DNA of 64,000 bases from Thermoguttaceae bacterium. Lineage in GTDB: Bacteria > Planctomycetota > Planctomycetia > Pirellulales > Thermoguttaceae. The stretch lies in assembly GCA_017405595.1 (NCBI GenBank), contig JAFRAC010000003.1:1-64000 (forward strand), written 5' to 3'. A program made the position numbers and the translations under genes. Below the pieces are notes generated by a model that made no database searches, was not told the origin of the DNA, and worked only from the letters and a program-made list of their open reading frames with translations. This document shows, piece by piece, positions 17,218 through 26,987 of this stretch; position 1 is the stretch's first letter; each line of letters starts with the position of its first letter.

Positions 17218-19280
17218 ACGACCGGCTCGAACGGCTTCTTGCGAAAACCCGCGCGCTGAAACACGATCCCGACCGTGTGGAAATCGACTGGCCGGCCCGG
17301 CTGGCGTTCGATCCGGCCGAGCCGCGCTGCGCCCGCGCCGCGCGCTGTTTTTGCGCCATGCTCGAAGAGGAATCGCGCCGCGCGCGGATTTTTCCCGACG
17401 AACGAATTGTTCTGACCCGCGGCGTGAAGAATCTGCCCCGGCGGTATACCGAATCCGAAATGGCGGAAATGCGCCGCGGCGCGTATTTCCATGAGCTGGG
17501 CCTGGTCTTTAATCTCACGGTCGATTATCCTTCGGTGCTGGCGAAAGGGCTCGATGTTTTGCGGGCCGAAGCGCTCGTCCGACGCGCGGCGGCCGAGGAA
17601 CAGGCGGACCGGGAAGGGGTCGAATTTCTCGACGCGGCGGTGGCGGAAATCGACGCGGTCTGCGCCCTTGCCGAAGCGTACCGCGCCGAAGCTATCCGGC
17701 TGGGGCTGACTGAAATCGCCGAGCGGCTCGAACGTGTGCCGCGCCGGCCCGCCCGGACGTTTGCCGACGCGCTCCAGATGGTGCGGATCCTCCATTTCGC
17801 GCTCTGGTGCGAGGGGACGTATCATAACGGGGTCGGCCGCATCGATCAGTATCTCATGCCCTATCTGCGGGCCGATCTCGATGCCGGCCGGCTGACCGAG
17901 CCGGAAGCGCTCGAGTGGCTGACCGAATTTTTCCTGTCGTTCAATCGCGACAGCGGCCTTTATGTCGGTGTGCAGCAGGGGGATAACGGCCAGTCGCTCA
18001 TGCTCGGCGGGTGCGATTCCGCCGGACGCGACGCGTCGAATCTGCTGACCCGCATGGCGCTGGCCGCCAGCGGCGACCTGAAGCTGATCGACCCGAAAAT
18101 CAATCTGCGGATCACCAAAGAGACCCCGCTCGGCCTTCTCGAAGAGGCGGCGCAGCTCACGCGGCTCGGGCTCGGGTTTCCGCAATACGCCAACGACGAC
18201 GTGGTCGTTCCCGGCCTGGTCGATCTGGGCTACGAGCCCGAAGACGCGCGGAACTACACCGTTGCCGCATGCTGGGAGTTCATTATTCCCGGCGTCGGGA
18301 TGGATATCCCGAATATCGGCGCGGTTTCGTTCCCCGCCGTTGTCGACGCGGTTCTCCGCTCGCCGGAAGCCGGGAAGGCGGCCGGTTTTTCCGCGCTCAT
18401 GGAACTTGTCCGCGCGCGCCTGTTTGCGGAAGCCGACCGCATCGAAAAGGAGCTCGAACGTGTCGATATGCTTCCGTGCCCGCTGACTTCGGCGCTCTGC
18501 GCCGGGCCGGTCGCCCGCGCACGCGACCTTTCCGCCGGGGGGAAGTATAACAATTTCGGCATCCACGGAACCGGGTTCGCTCCGGCGGTCGATTCGCTGG
18601 CGGCGATCCGCCGGCTCGTCTTCGAGGAGAAGAGCGAGACGCTCGAATCTCTTCGGGAGGCGGTCGATACCGATTTCGCCGGCCGCGCTCCCCTTCTGGC
18701 GAAAACACGCCATGCGCCGAAACTCGGGCGGGACGGGGAAGCCGAACCGATTGCGGCCGAACTGCTAAGCGCGTTCGCCGATTCCTGGGCGGGCCGGAAG
18801 AACTGCCGCGGCGGCATTTACCGCGCGGGAACGGGGTCGGCGATGTACTACGTGCGCCATCCGCTCGAAATTCCCGCCTCCTGCGACGGCCGGCTTCGGG
18901 GCGAACCGTTCCCCGCCAACTACGCCCCTTCGCTCGGCGTGGCGGTGAAAGGCCCGATCTCGGTGATCCGGGCGTTTACCGAACCGGACCTGCGCCGCGC
19001 GGTCAACGGCGGACCGCTGACGATCGAACTGCACGATTCGGTTTTCCGCGCGCCGGAGGCGGTGAAGAAAACGGCGCAGATGGTCCGCTGGTTTGCCGAA
19101 CGCGGCGGGCATCAGCTGCAGCTTAACACCATTAACCGCGACACGCTCCTCGATGCGCAAAAGCACCCGGAACGGCACCGCCATCTGATTGTGCGCGTCT
19201 GGGGGTGGTCCGGCTATTTCGTCGAGCTCGACAAGCCGTACCAGGATCAGATCATTCGGCGCGCGGAGATGCTCCTGTGA
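17214..19280 (+). CDS. Glycyl radical enzyme of dehydratase/lyase type, unknown substrate
   Basis: The protein is 688 residues, shorter than the 780-850 usual for the family. The C-terminal radical loop is RVWGWSG with the radical Gly at 664. The active-site loop is AACWEF with Cys353 and Glu355, i.e. the C-x-E pattern of diol dehydratases, choline lyase and sulfonate lyases. The Cys-Cys pair of pyruvate formate-lyase is absent, so it is not PFL. It overlaps the transporter gene by 4 nt and the activase by 4 nt. It needs anaerobic activation by the downstream radical-SAM protein. Likely reaction: radical elimination (water or another leaving group) from a small imported molecule. The substrate is not predictable from what I can see. 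Confidence 0.88.
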   Translation: MNDRLERLLAKTRALKHDPDRVEIDWPARLAFDPAEPRCARAARCFCAMLEEESRRARIFPDERIVLTRGVKNLPRRYTESEMAEMRRGAYFHELGLVFNLTVDYPSVLAKGLDVLRAEALVRRAAAEEQADREGVEFLDAAVAEIDAVCALAEAYRAEAIRLGLTEIAERLERVPRRPARTFADALQMVRILHFALWCEGTYHNGVGRIDQYLMPYLRADLDAGRLTEPEALEWLTEFFLSFNRDSGLYVGVQQGDNGQSLMLGGCDSAGRDASNLLTRMALAASGDLKLIDPKINLRITKETPLGLLEEAAQLTRLGLGFPQYANDDVVVPGLVDLGYEPEDARNYTVAACWEFIIPGVGMDIPNIGAVSFPAVVDAVLRSPEAGKAAGFSALMELVRARLFAEADRIEKELERVDMLPCPLTSALCAGPVARARDLSAGGKYNNFGIHGTGFAPAVDSLAAIRRLVFEEKSETLESLREAVDTDFAGRAPLLAKTRHAPKLGRDGEAEPIAAELLSAFADSWAGRKNCRGGIYRAGTGSAMYYVRHPLEIPASCDGRLRGEPFPANYAPSLGVAVKGPISVIRAFTEPDLRRAVNGGPLTIELHDSVFRAPEAVKKTAQMVRWFAERGGHQLQLNTINRDTLLDAQKHPERHRHLIVRVWGWSGYFVELDKPYQDQIIRRAEMLL

Positions 19281-20170
19281 CCGCCGGACTCCTTTTTGAA
19301 ATACGGGAGTTTTCCCTGTACGACGGGCCGGGAATCCGTACGACGTTTTTTCTGAAAGGGTGTCCGCTCCGCTGCCTGTGGTGCCATAATCCGGAAGGGC
19401 TTTCGCCGGAACCGGAACTCCTCTATTCCGAGACGGTCTGCGCCTGCTGCGGAAACTGTGAAGCGGTCTGCCGGCGCACGCCGTCCGGCGGCCAAACGCC
19501 CCGGACATGTTCGGGAAGCGAGGTCTGCGGCGCGTGCGCCGAGACGTGCCCCAGCGGCGCGCGGCGCGTCTGCGGGTTCCGGCTCGAGCCTGCCGACGCG
19601 GTTCGTTCGGTGCTCGAAACACGCGACCTGTTCGAGCCGGCGGAACCGGACGGGGAGCGGGGGGGCGTGACCTTCTCCGGAGGGGAACCGCTTCTGCAGA
19701 CCGCGTTTGTTACGGAAACCGCCGGCCTTCTGCGCCGCGAAGGGATTCATACCGCCGTCGAAACGTGCGGGTACGCGCCGGAAGCCGATTGGCGGAAACT
19801 CATCGGCGCGGTCGATTTGGTCATGCTCGATCTCAAGCATCCCGACAGTGCGGCCCACGAGCGCTGGACGGGTGTGCCGAACGAGCCGATTCTGCGCAAT
19901 TTCGAGATCCTCTCGCGGTCGGGAAAGGAGTATATCGTGCGGATTCCGGTTATCCCGACGGTGAACGATTCGCCCGAGACGATCGAGGCGTACGCGCGGC
20001 TTCTTAACGGGGCGCCCGGCCTGACGAAGGTCGAGCTGCTCCCCTATCATGCCGGGTCGGGCGGGAAATACACGCTCCTGGGCCGCAAGCCCCCCGCGGT
20101 CTTTCCGGAAAGGGAGATTCCGGACCTGTTTTCGGACCGGATTCCGATCGCCGAAAAGATTGTCCCCTGA
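19277..20170 (+). CDS. Glycyl-radical enzyme activating protein (radical SAM)
   Basis: The start is the GTG at 19277, overlapping the stop of the enzyme gene; it gives 297 residues beginning MTAGLLFEIREFS. The radical-SAM cluster motif is C-x3-C-x2-C in GCPLRCLWCHNPEG. A ferredoxin-like insert with two Cys groups (CACCGNC...C and CGAC...C) follows, as in activases of the non-PFL glycyl radical enzymes. GGEPLLQ binds the SAM amino group. Role: H-atom abstraction from Gly664 of the partner enzyme using SAM and a reductant. Confidence 0.92.
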   Translation: MTAGLLFEIREFSLYDGPGIRTTFFLKGCPLRCLWCHNPEGLSPEPELLYSETVCACCGNCEAVCRRTPSGGQTPRTCSGSEVCGACAETCPSGARRVCGFRLEPADAVRSVLETRDLFEPAEPDGERGGVTFSGGEPLLQTAFVTETAGLLRREGIHTAVETCGYAPEADWRKLIGAVDLVMLDLKHPDSAAHERWTGVPNEPILRNFEILSRSGKEYIVRIPVIPTVNDSPETIEAYARLLNGAPGLTKVELLPYHAGSGGKYTLLGRKPPAVFPEREIPDLFSDRIPIAEKIVP

Positions 20171-20193
20171 CCGAAGGGGGAGGAATTGACGTT

Positions 20194-21144
20194 ATGCCGA
20201 GAAAGAAAAAATCGCCTGAAACACAATCGTTTATTTCCGACCTGATCGTTCAGAACGATCCGTGGGAAGACGCGCCCCTTTACGCCCGCCTTTTTAAGGA
20301 CGAAAAGCCGCGCCCTCTTTTGAGCCGGAAAGACGGTTATCTTTTTCAGGCCGACGCGCTGCGCTGGCTGAAAACGGTCGCCGACAAGTCGGTCGATCTG
20401 GTTTTTGCCGATCCGCCCTACGATGTCGGCCGGGCGAAACGGAGCGGGTACCGCGCCCAGGAGACGGTGATCCGCCGGTCGATGGAATGGATCGCCGAGG
20501 CGGCGCGCGTCTTAAAGCCGAGCGGCACGCTGGTGATCTGCGGGTTTACCGAAATCCTTGCCGACCTGAAACATCCCGCCAGCCGCTATTTCCGGGGCGG
20601 GTGCAAGTGGCTCATCTGGTATTACAAGAACCGCGCGAATATGGGAACCGACTGGGGCCGGTCGCACGAAAGCCTCCTGGTTCTGCGCAAGTCAAGGCGG
20701 TATACCATGAACCTCGACGCGGTACGCGTTCCGTACAGGAAAAACACACTCCGCTATCCCTCCCGGCCCCGCGAGGGAAACGGCTGGGACGACTGGTCTC
20801 CGAACCCGCTCGGCGCGAAGCCGAAAGATGTGCTCGAAATTCCGACCCCCGGCAGCGGTCTGGACGAAAAAACCGATCATCCCGCGCAGAAGCCCGAAGA
20901 GCTTCTTCGGAAAATCATCCTGGCGGCGAGCCGGGAAGGGGAGATTGTCCTCGATCCGTTTTCAGGCTCGGGTACAACCCTCGCCGCCGCGCGTCAGCTC
21001 GGCCGCAAATGGGTCGGCTGCGAAATCTGCGCCGACTACAATGAACTCGCCCGCCGGCGGATCGATTTTCCCGCGACGCGCAAAACGGTTGAAGAGTGGA
21101 TTGAATTCGATAAGGCCCAGGCCGCCCGCCGGGCGAAAAGGTAA
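20194..21144 (+). CDS. Orphan beta-class DNA methyltransferase (N6-A or N4-C)
   Basis: The protein is 316 residues. Catalytic motif IV ADPPY (D73-Y76) comes before the SAM motif DPFSGSGTT (254-262), the beta-class order shared with CcrM, M.HinfI and similar enzymes. HPAQKPEELL precedes motif I as usual. No restriction endonuclease gene is next to it, so it is an orphan, probably with a regulatory or protective function. It starts 23 nt after the activase gene with GGGGGAGG about 10 nt upstream, so it may be co-transcribed with the transporter-GRE operon; the pairing is unexpected. Confidence 0.88.
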   Translation: MPRKKKSPETQSFISDLIVQNDPWEDAPLYARLFKDEKPRPLLSRKDGYLFQADALRWLKTVADKSVDLVFADPPYDVGRAKRSGYRAQETVIRRSMEWIAEAARVLKPSGTLVICGFTEILADLKHPASRYFRGGCKWLIWYYKNRANMGTDWGRSHESLLVLRKSRRYTMNLDAVRVPYRKNTLRYPSRPREGNGWDDWSPNPLGAKPKDVLEIPTPGSGLDEKTDHPAQKPEELLRKIILAASREGEIVLDPFSGSGTTLAAARQLGRKWVGCEICADYNELARRRIDFPATRKTVEEWIEFDKAQAARRAKR

Positions 21145-21187
21145 AGGGAACCGAAAACCTGAAATACAGGCCCTGGCGGCTGTTTTT

Positions 21188-21991
21188 TCAGTACAGGATC
21201 GACCCGATCCGGACCAGAGTCGCCCCCTCTTCGACCGCGATTTCAAAATCGCCGCTCATTCCCATCGAAAGCTCGGTAAGGCTGGCCTGCGGAAACTTCT
21301 CCCGCGCCCGGTCGAGAAGCGAATGCAGCCGGGCGAACTGCGCGCGGACCTCGTCGGGAGCCGAGGCGAGTCCGCCCATTCCCATCAGGCCGCGTATTTC
21401 AACAAACTCATTCTTCTCAAAGCAGGGCGCCGCCTGTTCGAGAAATGTTTCCGGCCGGAACCCGTGTTTGTTCCCTTCACCGGAAATGTTCACTTCCAAA
21501 AGAACGGGGATCTTTTTCGGAAAAGGAAGGAGCGCGTCTTCCCGTGCATAGGTGCGGGTGGCGGGGTTGTTCTCTTCCCCCATAATCCGCGCGACCGCGT
21601 CGAATAGTTCGGGGGTGTCGATCGAATGGATGAGCGAGACGCAGGGGAGCAGACGCCGCACTTTGTTCCGCTGGAGCGACCCGATAAAATGCCAGGTAAC
21701 CTTGCGCGGGTCCGGGAAAGGAACCGCGCTTTCTTTTTGCTGCGCGTCTTTGAGAAACGCCCACTTTTCCAGAAGGCGGGGGACGCGGTTCTCGCCGAAG
21801 TCGGTACAGCCCGCGTCGGCGAGAGCGGCTTCCATCCCTTCGTCGGCGGTGACGTATTTCGTGACCGCGACCAGTTTTACCGATTCGGGGTCGCGGCCGG
21901 CGTGCAGGGCGGTCTCGGCGATCCGGCCGCGGACCTGCCGGAGCTTATCGGCGGTATTCTTTCGAAGCTGTTCCCACGCGCTCAGTTCCAT
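21188..21991 (-). CDS. yggS: YggS/PLPBP-family pyridoxal phosphate homeostasis protein
   Basis: The protein is 267 residues. Family motifs run in order: VAVTKYV with the PLP Lys at 45, DFGENRV, WHFIGSLQRNK, HSID, VNISGE.NKHG, RGLMGMGG, LSMGMSGDFE and the final GATLVRIGSILY. It is a single-domain alanine-racemase-fold protein, binds PLP, and buffers vitamin B6 rather than catalysing a known reaction. It is 68 nt downstream of the metalloprotease gene on the same strand. Confidence 0.94.
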   Translation of the reverse strand: MELSAWEQLRKNTADKLRQVRGRIAETALHAGRDPESVKLVAVTKYVTADEGMEAALADAGCTDFGENRVPRLLEKWAFLKDAQQKESAVPFPDPRKVTWHFIGSLQRNKVRRLLPCVSLIHSIDTPELFDAVARIMGEENNPATRTYAREDALLPFPKKIPVLLEVNISGEGNKHGFRPETFLEQAAPCFEKNEFVEIRGLMGMGGLASAPDEVRAQFARLHSLLDRAREKFPQASLTELSMGMSGDFEIAVEEGATLVRIGSILY

Positions 21992-22059
21992 GGCAGACTT
22001 TCTCGGGTGAACATCATTGTGGGGGGGACGTGCGGCACGGCGGATTTCAGGCGGTTTGG

Positions 22060-23406
22060 TCAGAACGGGGTCTGGCCGAGAATGGTCGGCGCCTCGGGCC
22101 CGCGGTAAGGCGCATTCTGCGGGTGGAGCGGCGGGGGGGCCATCGGCGGAAATTCGCGGTCGAAGGAGTAAGGATCGGCCTGCGCCACTTCGTCCAGAGG
22201 CGGCGCCGGGCCGCGGCCGGGCGCGCCGAGGTGCGGGTGCGCTCCGGGCGCGGAGGTGTCAAACTGGCGATGGCCGTAGGTTCCGTGATAGACGTTCGAA
22301 CCGCGGAACGGCGCGGTTTCGGCGGCGGCAACCTGCGTGCCGGCATCCGAAAAGACGCTCGGCAGCGCCGAACCGACCCCGTCGTTAAACGAGACGGTAA
22401 AATCCTCGTCCTCGGCATCGTACCGGCTGCGCGGCATTGCGACAAACGAGTTGAGCGGGTTGACCGACGCGGTCATGAGCGGTTCGGCGCCCGCCGCGGC
22501 GGCCACTTCCGGCGTTCCGTCGGCCGGACTTCCGATCCGCCGGCCGTAAATGTCGTAGGGGTAATCGTTGATTCGGACGACTTCGGGAAGTTCCCGCGGA
22601 TGCCCGGCGTTATGCCACGCCGAAACCCAATTCGTCCACCGGATCTGCAGATCGCTCAGATCGTTGTATCCGTAATACTTCTTGACCGATTCGGACCAGT
22701 TGCCCGTCTCGAGCGCGTTGTGCGCGAACTCCATCAGGCGGCGGTGCCCGCCGACGGCGATCAGGTATTCACAGACCGAAAAGCCCTGCGAGTAGAACGG
22801 CATCATATCGTTCGGATATTCGGTGAGCCTGACCATTGTGTTGAACGGAATGCCGCGGTTTTCCTGCAGGAAACCGATCAGCATCGACCGGTAATTGTTC
22901 CGTTCGACGTCGGCTTCGACACTTGTGGCCGCCCCTTCGTCGATCCAGCGGGGAACCGGGCAGCAGAAATAGGTCGCGAAGATGGTGTGCGAGACTTCGT
23001 GCGGAATGACCGAGTCGAGGATCCGCTCTTCGGTTCCCTGAACCGACATCTTCCAGCCGGTAACCGTGTTGTCGACAAAGGTAAAGGTGGTTTCGCCGCC
23101 GGCGCCCATGTTCGGGCCGCACTTGACCTTGATCGGACACGGGGTGGTCCACGGCTGAAGCTCGATTCCGAGCCAAAGACGCGCCAGGCGTACGCGGCTC
23201 TCTTCGGCGCACTGCGCAACGCGGTTCGCCAGATCGGCATTGGGCGCGGTCACGATGAAGTTTTGCGTGCGGCACTGCGACGCCGCCCGAACCGGATCGG
23301 CCCCCAGCGAAAGAATCAGAAAAAACGCGGCGCAGAAAAGTAAAAGAACGCGGTCAGCGCGAAGGGCGCGGCGGACCTTTTCCGCCGCAGAATTGTCGTT
23401 TGTCAA
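22060..23406 (-). CDS. Secreted gluzincin-type metalloprotease (DUF1570-like)
   Basis: The protein is 448 residues. A hydrophobic segment at 19-36 ending near RAAS is a signal peptide. The zinc site is HEVSH (H136, E137, H140) with the third ligand E157 in RWIDEGAA, the gluzincin layout seen in planctomycete DUF1570 and peptidase-MA-like proteins. Six or more cysteines in the mature N-terminal part suggest disulfides. After ~residue 300 the chain becomes Pro/Gly/Ala-rich and low complexity. It is predicted to act outside the cytoplasm; the substrate is unknown. Confidence 0.83.
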   Translation of the reverse strand: MTNDNSAAEKVRRALRADRVLLLFCAAFFLILSLGADPVRAASQCRTQNFIVTAPNADLANRVAQCAEESRVRLARLWLGIELQPWTTPCPIKVKCGPNMGAGGETTFTFVDNTVTGWKMSVQGTEERILDSVIPHEVSHTIFATYFCCPVPRWIDEGAATSVEADVERNNYRSMLIGFLQENRGIPFNTMVRLTEYPNDMMPFYSQGFSVCEYLIAVGGHRRLMEFAHNALETGNWSESVKKYYGYNDLSDLQIRWTNWVSAWHNAGHPRELPEVVRINDYPYDIYGRRIGSPADGTPEVAAAAGAEPLMTASVNPLNSFVAMPRSRYDAEDEDFTVSFNDGVGSALPSVFSDAGTQVAAAETAPFRGSNVYHGTYGHRQFDTSAPGAHPHLGAPGRGPAPPLDEVAQADPYSFDREFPPMAPPPLHPQNAPYRGPEAPTILGQTPF

Positions 23407-23593
23407 AGCTCGGACCTCCCTGTCCTTGCAACCTCCGAGTGGAATCGGGCATCTCCCGCGGCTTTTCCGAATGAGTTCGCGACTTAGCCGCCGCGGGAAT
23501 CGAATTGGCGGAGTTTAACGATTCGGCAAAATGGAGAAAAGGGCAATTTTCCGCTTCCCCGGCCGGGGTGTTCCTCCGATCCGGCCGGCGTGA

Positions 23594-25228
<1,635 letters not shown>

Positions 25229-25394
25229 TTAAGCGCGGCGCCGGCCGCAGGTTTTGCCGGGGGGCGTTTCCGCGCCCCTCGCGCCCCGGTCATTCCGGTT
25301 TCTTCTTAGCCTTCTTCTCAAAGCGTTCCGGCGCGGCCGCACAGCGCCGTTCCGGCAGTCAAGGCGAAAAACTGCCGATGCGGAGCGGCGGGTA

Positions 25395-25532
25395 CCGCAA
25401 ATCACTCCGGTAAAATACCGCAAATCACTCCGATGAAATGCCGCAAATCGCTCCGGTGAAACAGCGCAAATCACTCCGATGAAATACCGCAAATCGCTCC
25501 GGTGATATTGCGCAAATCACTCCGATTTCTCT
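25395..25532 (+). repeat. Six 23-bp tandem repeats
   Basis: Six head-to-tail units of 23 bp start at 25395, 25418, 25441, 25464, 25487 and 25510. The core is CGCAAATC[A/G]CTCCG[A/G]T. Units alternate between a CACTCCGAT and a CGCTCCGGT form, giving a 46-bp higher-order period. There are no spacers, so it is not a CRISPR. The unit is not a multiple of three and lies in the 413-bp interval between guaB and the next gene, so it is non-coding; it ends about 110 bp before the next start codon. Nothing else was recognised in this interval. Confidence 0.9.
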
Positions 25533-25641
25533 TCCCGGACACTGGATTTTTAAAAAAAGTTCGGCTAGAATGAGACGGCACGGCAAAGCCGGGTTCACCT
25601 TTAAAAACCAGCCACCACCAGTACAAGGGAACAGGAAATCC

Positions 25642-26856
25642 ATGATCAAAAAAGTCTTGAAAAGTCTTCTGCTTCTTCCGGCCGTTTTACTTTCAGCGGG
25701 TTTGGGTAGCGCTGCGGCCGCGCAGGATGCCGGCCAAACAGCGGTATCCGCGCCGGCCGGAACGTACCTGAGCGACGCCGAACTCCGCGACAAGCTGCTG
25801 GGGGGCTGGATCGGCCAGATGGCGGGGGTTACCTGGGGAGCGCCGACGGAATTCCGATGGCGGGGAGAAATCATCCCGGCGGAAGATTTTCCCGCCTGGC
25901 AGCCGAAGATGATTAACGACGGCCTGCGGCAGGACGACCTCTATGTCGAGATCCCCTTCCTCGACGCAATGAAAGAAAACGGCGCGATGTGTCCGCCGGA
26001 AAAGATGGCCGAAAAGTTCCGCGATTCCACGTTCGGGCTCTGGCACGCCAATCGCCAGGGGCGGGAAAATCTCCAAAACGGGATCCCCTATCCGGAAAGC
26101 GGCCATTACAAAAACAATCCCCACGCCGACGACATCGACTGGCAGATCGAATGCGATTTCCTCGGACAGATGTATCCCGGACTGGTCGGCCAGGCGGCCC
26201 TGCGCGCCTTTGAGGTGGGGCATATCATGAACTACGGCGACGGCGTCTACGGGGGCGTTTTCATCAGCGCGATGCACGCCGCAGCCTATACCGCCGGATC
26301 GATCGAAGAGATCGTCCGGGCAGGTATCGACGCGGTTCCCGAAGGGACACTGTTCCGCACTCTGGTCGAGGAAGTTTTTGCGGGATGGAAAGAGGGGAAA
26401 AGCTGGGAGGAAGTCTGGCAGTCCTTGCAGGATAAATGGGGCGAAGCGGACAAATGCCCGGGGGAAGACATGGCCGGTCCCGGCAATATCGACGCCAAAC
26501 TGAATTCCGGCTACGTCCTGATCGGGCTCCTCTGGGGCGGGGGCGATATGGACGAGACGATCATCATCTCCTGCCGGTGCGGTCAGGACAGCGACTGCAA
26601 TCCGTCGAGCGCCGCCTCGATCCTGGGGAATTTCCTGGGCGCTTCGGCGATCGATGAAAAATTCACACGGGAATTGGACCGCGACGGAGAGAAGTTCGCG
26701 CACACCGATTACACGTTCAACGACGCGGTTGAACTGAATTACGGCCTCCTGACCGAAGTCCTTTCGAAAAACGGCGCGGTGCGCGAGGGGGACGGATGGC
26801 GGCTCCCGCCGCAGAAAGAGACCGGGCCGGTTCCGTTCGAACAGTGGACGGAATAA
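25642..26856 (+). CDS. Exported ADP-ribosylglycohydrolase-fold protein
   Basis: The ATG at 25642 (404 residues) begins a signal peptide (MIKKVLKSLLLLPAVLLS... to AAA near residue 27) and has AGGAAA upstream. The ADP-ribosylglycohydrolase fold is shown by GGWIGQMAG, the metal-binding NDGLRQDD motif, HADDIDW, and a C-terminal GQDSDCNP. The acidic residues needed for the Mg pair are present. Because it is exported it is unlikely to remove ADP-ribose from cytosolic proteins; members of this fold in planctomycetes often sit among sugar-processing genes. True substrate unknown. Confidence 0.85.
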   Translation: MIKKVLKSLLLLPAVLLSAGLGSAAAAQDAGQTAVSAPAGTYLSDAELRDKLLGGWIGQMAGVTWGAPTEFRWRGEIIPAEDFPAWQPKMINDGLRQDDLYVEIPFLDAMKENGAMCPPEKMAEKFRDSTFGLWHANRQGRENLQNGIPYPESGHYKNNPHADDIDWQIECDFLGQMYPGLVGQAALRAFEVGHIMNYGDGVYGGVFISAMHAAAYTAGSIEEIVRAGIDAVPEGTLFRTLVEEVFAGWKEGKSWEEVWQSLQDKWGEADKCPGEDMAGPGNIDAKLNSGYVLIGLLWGGGDMDETIIISCRCGQDSDCNPSSAASILGNFLGASAIDEKFTRELDRDGEKFAHTDYTFNDAVELNYGLLTEVLSKNGAVREGDGWRLPPQKETGPVPFEQWTE

Positions 26857-26987
26857 CCGGTATCGGCAATCACCCGCGGCCGCGCCGGGCGGCCGCACCG
26901 GGCGCGGTTAACGGCGTCGGGACGGTTTCGCTCTGAGAAGAAACCGCCGGGGGAACCGGGGAATCGGCTTGACGGCCCGGCCGTGTA

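Noticed and set aside
17100-18713. 537-codon antisense frame over the glycyl radical enzyme
   Set aside because: Overlaps a gene with diagnostic catalytic motifs; composition is typical of GC-rich shadow frames.
17214-19280. Pyruvate formate-lyase
   Set aside because: The active site is C-W-E rather than Cys-Cys, the chain is short and the operon contains a sugar transporter.
25395-25532. CRISPR array
   Set aside because: Units are contiguous 23-bp repeats without unique spacers and there are no cas genes.
26870-26987. Terminator between the convergent genes
   Set aside because: Several GC-rich inverted repeats exist but none is followed by a U-run on either strand.
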